From Lentzea sp. (GTDB lineage: Bacteria; Actinomycetota; Actinomycetes; Mycobacteriales; Pseudonocardiaceae), in NCBI GenBank assembly GCA_030146905.1, contig JASLAV010000760.1:1-7089 (forward strand): a DNA stretch of 7,089 nt, read 5' to 3'. A program made the position numbers and the translations under genes. Positions 6,674 through 7,089 of the stretch are shown in pieces (position 1 is the stretch's first letter; every line of letters starts with the position of its first letter). The notes below the pieces were generated by a model. That model was not told the origin of the DNA, did not search any database, and saw only the letters and a program-made list of their open reading frames with translations.

Positions 6674-6699
6674 CCCGGCGTGACGAGCACCACGCCGGG
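6674..6699 (-). terminator. Hairpin directly after the metallophosphoesterase stop
   Basis: A 9-bp perfect stem (CCCGGCGTG with CACGCCGGG) closes an 8-nt loop and begins at the base next to the stop codon at 6702-6700. It lies between this gene and the DUF3099 gene on the same strand, about 120 bases upstream of the latter's start, so it probably separates the two transcripts. There is no T-run after the stem. Confidence 0.6.
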
Positions 6700-7089
6700 T
6701 CAGCCCGCGTAGTGGAACGTGGTCGTGACGACGCCGTCCTCGAAGTGGTGCAGTGCCATGCCCGGCGCGTGTGCCAGGTCCGTCATCGGCCGGCTGTCCG
6801 GGTCGAGGCGCAGCGCGGAGACGATGCCAGGCGCGATGAGCACGGGCACCCCGGCGAACGACGACGCGGACGCGGTGTGCACGTGGCCGCACAGGATCGC
6901 CCTGACGGTGCCGATCCGTTCGACGAGCGCCGCCAGGACTTCGGCGTTGAGCAGGCCGTGTCGCTCGCCACCACCCGACACACCGTGCTCGCTCTCCACC
7001 AGCCACCGGTGCGGATCGGCCACGGCTACGTGGACCCGATGCGCCTGCTCAACGCCGAAGTCCTGGCGGCGCTCGTCGAACGGATCGGC
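6700..7089 (-). CDS. Calcineurin-like metallophosphoesterase (CpdA/Icc-like), C-terminal part; upstream order disrupted
   Basis: Class III cyclic-nucleotide phosphodiesterases of this family hydrolyse 3',5'-cAMP-like substrates with a dinuclear metal centre. Trustworthy sequence runs from 6956 down to the stop at 6702-6700. It contains LLNAEVLAALVERIG, then TVRAILCGHVHTASASSF with the metal-binding GHVH at 6888-6877, then VPVLIAPGIVSALRLDP and the tail LHHFEDGVVTTTFHYAG. This is the normal C-terminal quarter of the family, which is usually about 250-300 residues. From 6957 to 7089 the minus frame stays open but reads as nonsense for this family (ADPHRWLVESEHGVSGG). The expected upstream residues are found on the plus strand of the same stretch instead (see 6958-7089). 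A GTG at 7023 is in frame but is not a credible start. The gene is therefore either artefactually folded back at the window end or truly broken by an inversion. The product call is firm; the gene structure upstream of 6956 is not. Confidence 0.7.
   Translation of the reverse strand, partial: ADPFDERRQDFGVEQAHRVHVAVADPHRWLVESEHGVSGGGERHGLLNAEVLAALVERIGTVRAILCGHVHTASASSFAGVPVLIAPGIVSALRLDPDSRPMTDLAHAPGMALHHFEDGVVTTTFHYAG
6910..6956 (+). repeat. Left arm of exact 47-bp inverted repeat
   Basis: These 47 bases are the exact reverse complement of 7043-7089. They lie in the metallophosphoesterase coding region and encode LLNAEVLAALVERIG on the minus strand. Pairing breaks at the inner edge (6957 against 7042); the outer limit cannot be tested because the partner ends at the window edge. 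Confidence 0.95.
6958..7089 (+). pseudogene. Inverted internal fragment of the same metallophosphoesterase gene
   Basis: The plus-strand frame starting at 6958 contains HTVLALHQPPVRIGHG at 6979-7026, then YVDPMR, then LLNAEVLAALVERIG up to the last base. LHQPP corresponds to the family's conserved LHHPP motif. It is exactly the segment that should precede TVRAILCGHVH, which is encoded from 6909 on the opposite strand. Reading plus 6979-7089 and then minus 6909-6700 gives one uninterrupted family-like protein. The fragment is out of place in orientation, not in sequence. It should not be annotated as a separate gene. Confidence 0.6.
7043..7089 (-). repeat. Right arm of exact 47-bp inverted repeat, at window end
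   Basis: This is the reverse-complement partner of 6910-6956, separated from it by 86 bases. It encodes LLNAEVLAALVERIG on the plus strand and ends on the final base of the window. It may continue beyond. Confidence 0.95.

Noticed and set aside
6617..7006. Minus-strand frame of 129 codons overlapping the metallophosphoesterase
   Set aside because: It is Arg- and Gly-rich, shows no family motif, and runs through the terminator hairpin at 6674-6699.
1..7089. CRISPR array, tRNA, rRNA, insertion sequence or toxin-antitoxin locus
   Set aside because: I looked for regularly spaced direct repeats, tRNA-like cloverleaf ends, transposase motifs and small paired toxin-antitoxin genes and saw none. 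The only sizeable repeat is the 47-bp inverted repeat at the right end.

Overview
The window is high-GC DNA with strong G/C preference at third codon positions, GTG starts next to ATG, and actinobacterial gene families (DUF3099, a DesK/NarL-type two-component pair, Rph). It most resembles a filamentous actinomycete, perhaps Pseudonocardiaceae; the family-level placement is inference. No tRNA, rRNA, CRISPR array, transposase or phage gene is visible. Both window edges cut genes.

Layout from left to right. (1) 1-1947 (+): the C-terminal three quarters of a rifampicin phosphotransferase (Rph), an antibiotic-inactivating enzyme. (2) 1952-1978: a strong hairpin between convergent genes. (3) 3761-1990 (-): a two-gene operon of a membrane sensor histidine kinase and a LuxR/NarL-type response regulator, joined by a 4-nt GTGA overlap. 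(4) 3762-3884: a divergent promoter region with a perfect 20-bp palindrome, the best operator candidate in the window. (5) 3885-4319 (+): a four-helix DoxX-like membrane protein. (6) 4388-5719 (+): a fused SRPBCC plus NAD(P)-dependent epimerase-like protein (TIGR01777/SDR39U1 family). (7) 5720-5872: a short gap with a possible hairpin and possible gene debris. (8) 6552-5873 (-): a translationally coupled pair, a DUF3099 two-helix membrane protein and a stand-alone TrkA-N (RCK-N) nucleotide-binding protein. (9) 6700-7089: the end of a calcineurin-like metallophosphoesterase gene (CpdA-like) whose reading order is broken by a fold-back.

The genes do not form one pathway. The two-component pair probably controls itself and/or the divergent DoxX-like gene through the palindrome. 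The DUF3099/TrkA-N pair looks like one membrane-associated unit.

The most unusual structure is at the right end. An exact 47-bp inverted repeat (6910-6956 against 7043-7089) flanks 86 bp, and the coding sense of the phosphoesterase switches strand between the arms. The repeat ends exactly at the last base of the window. This suggests an assembly or chimeric fold-back first, and a real inversion second. I found no convincing new multi-gene system; most of the window is ordinary chromosomal actinobacterial content.
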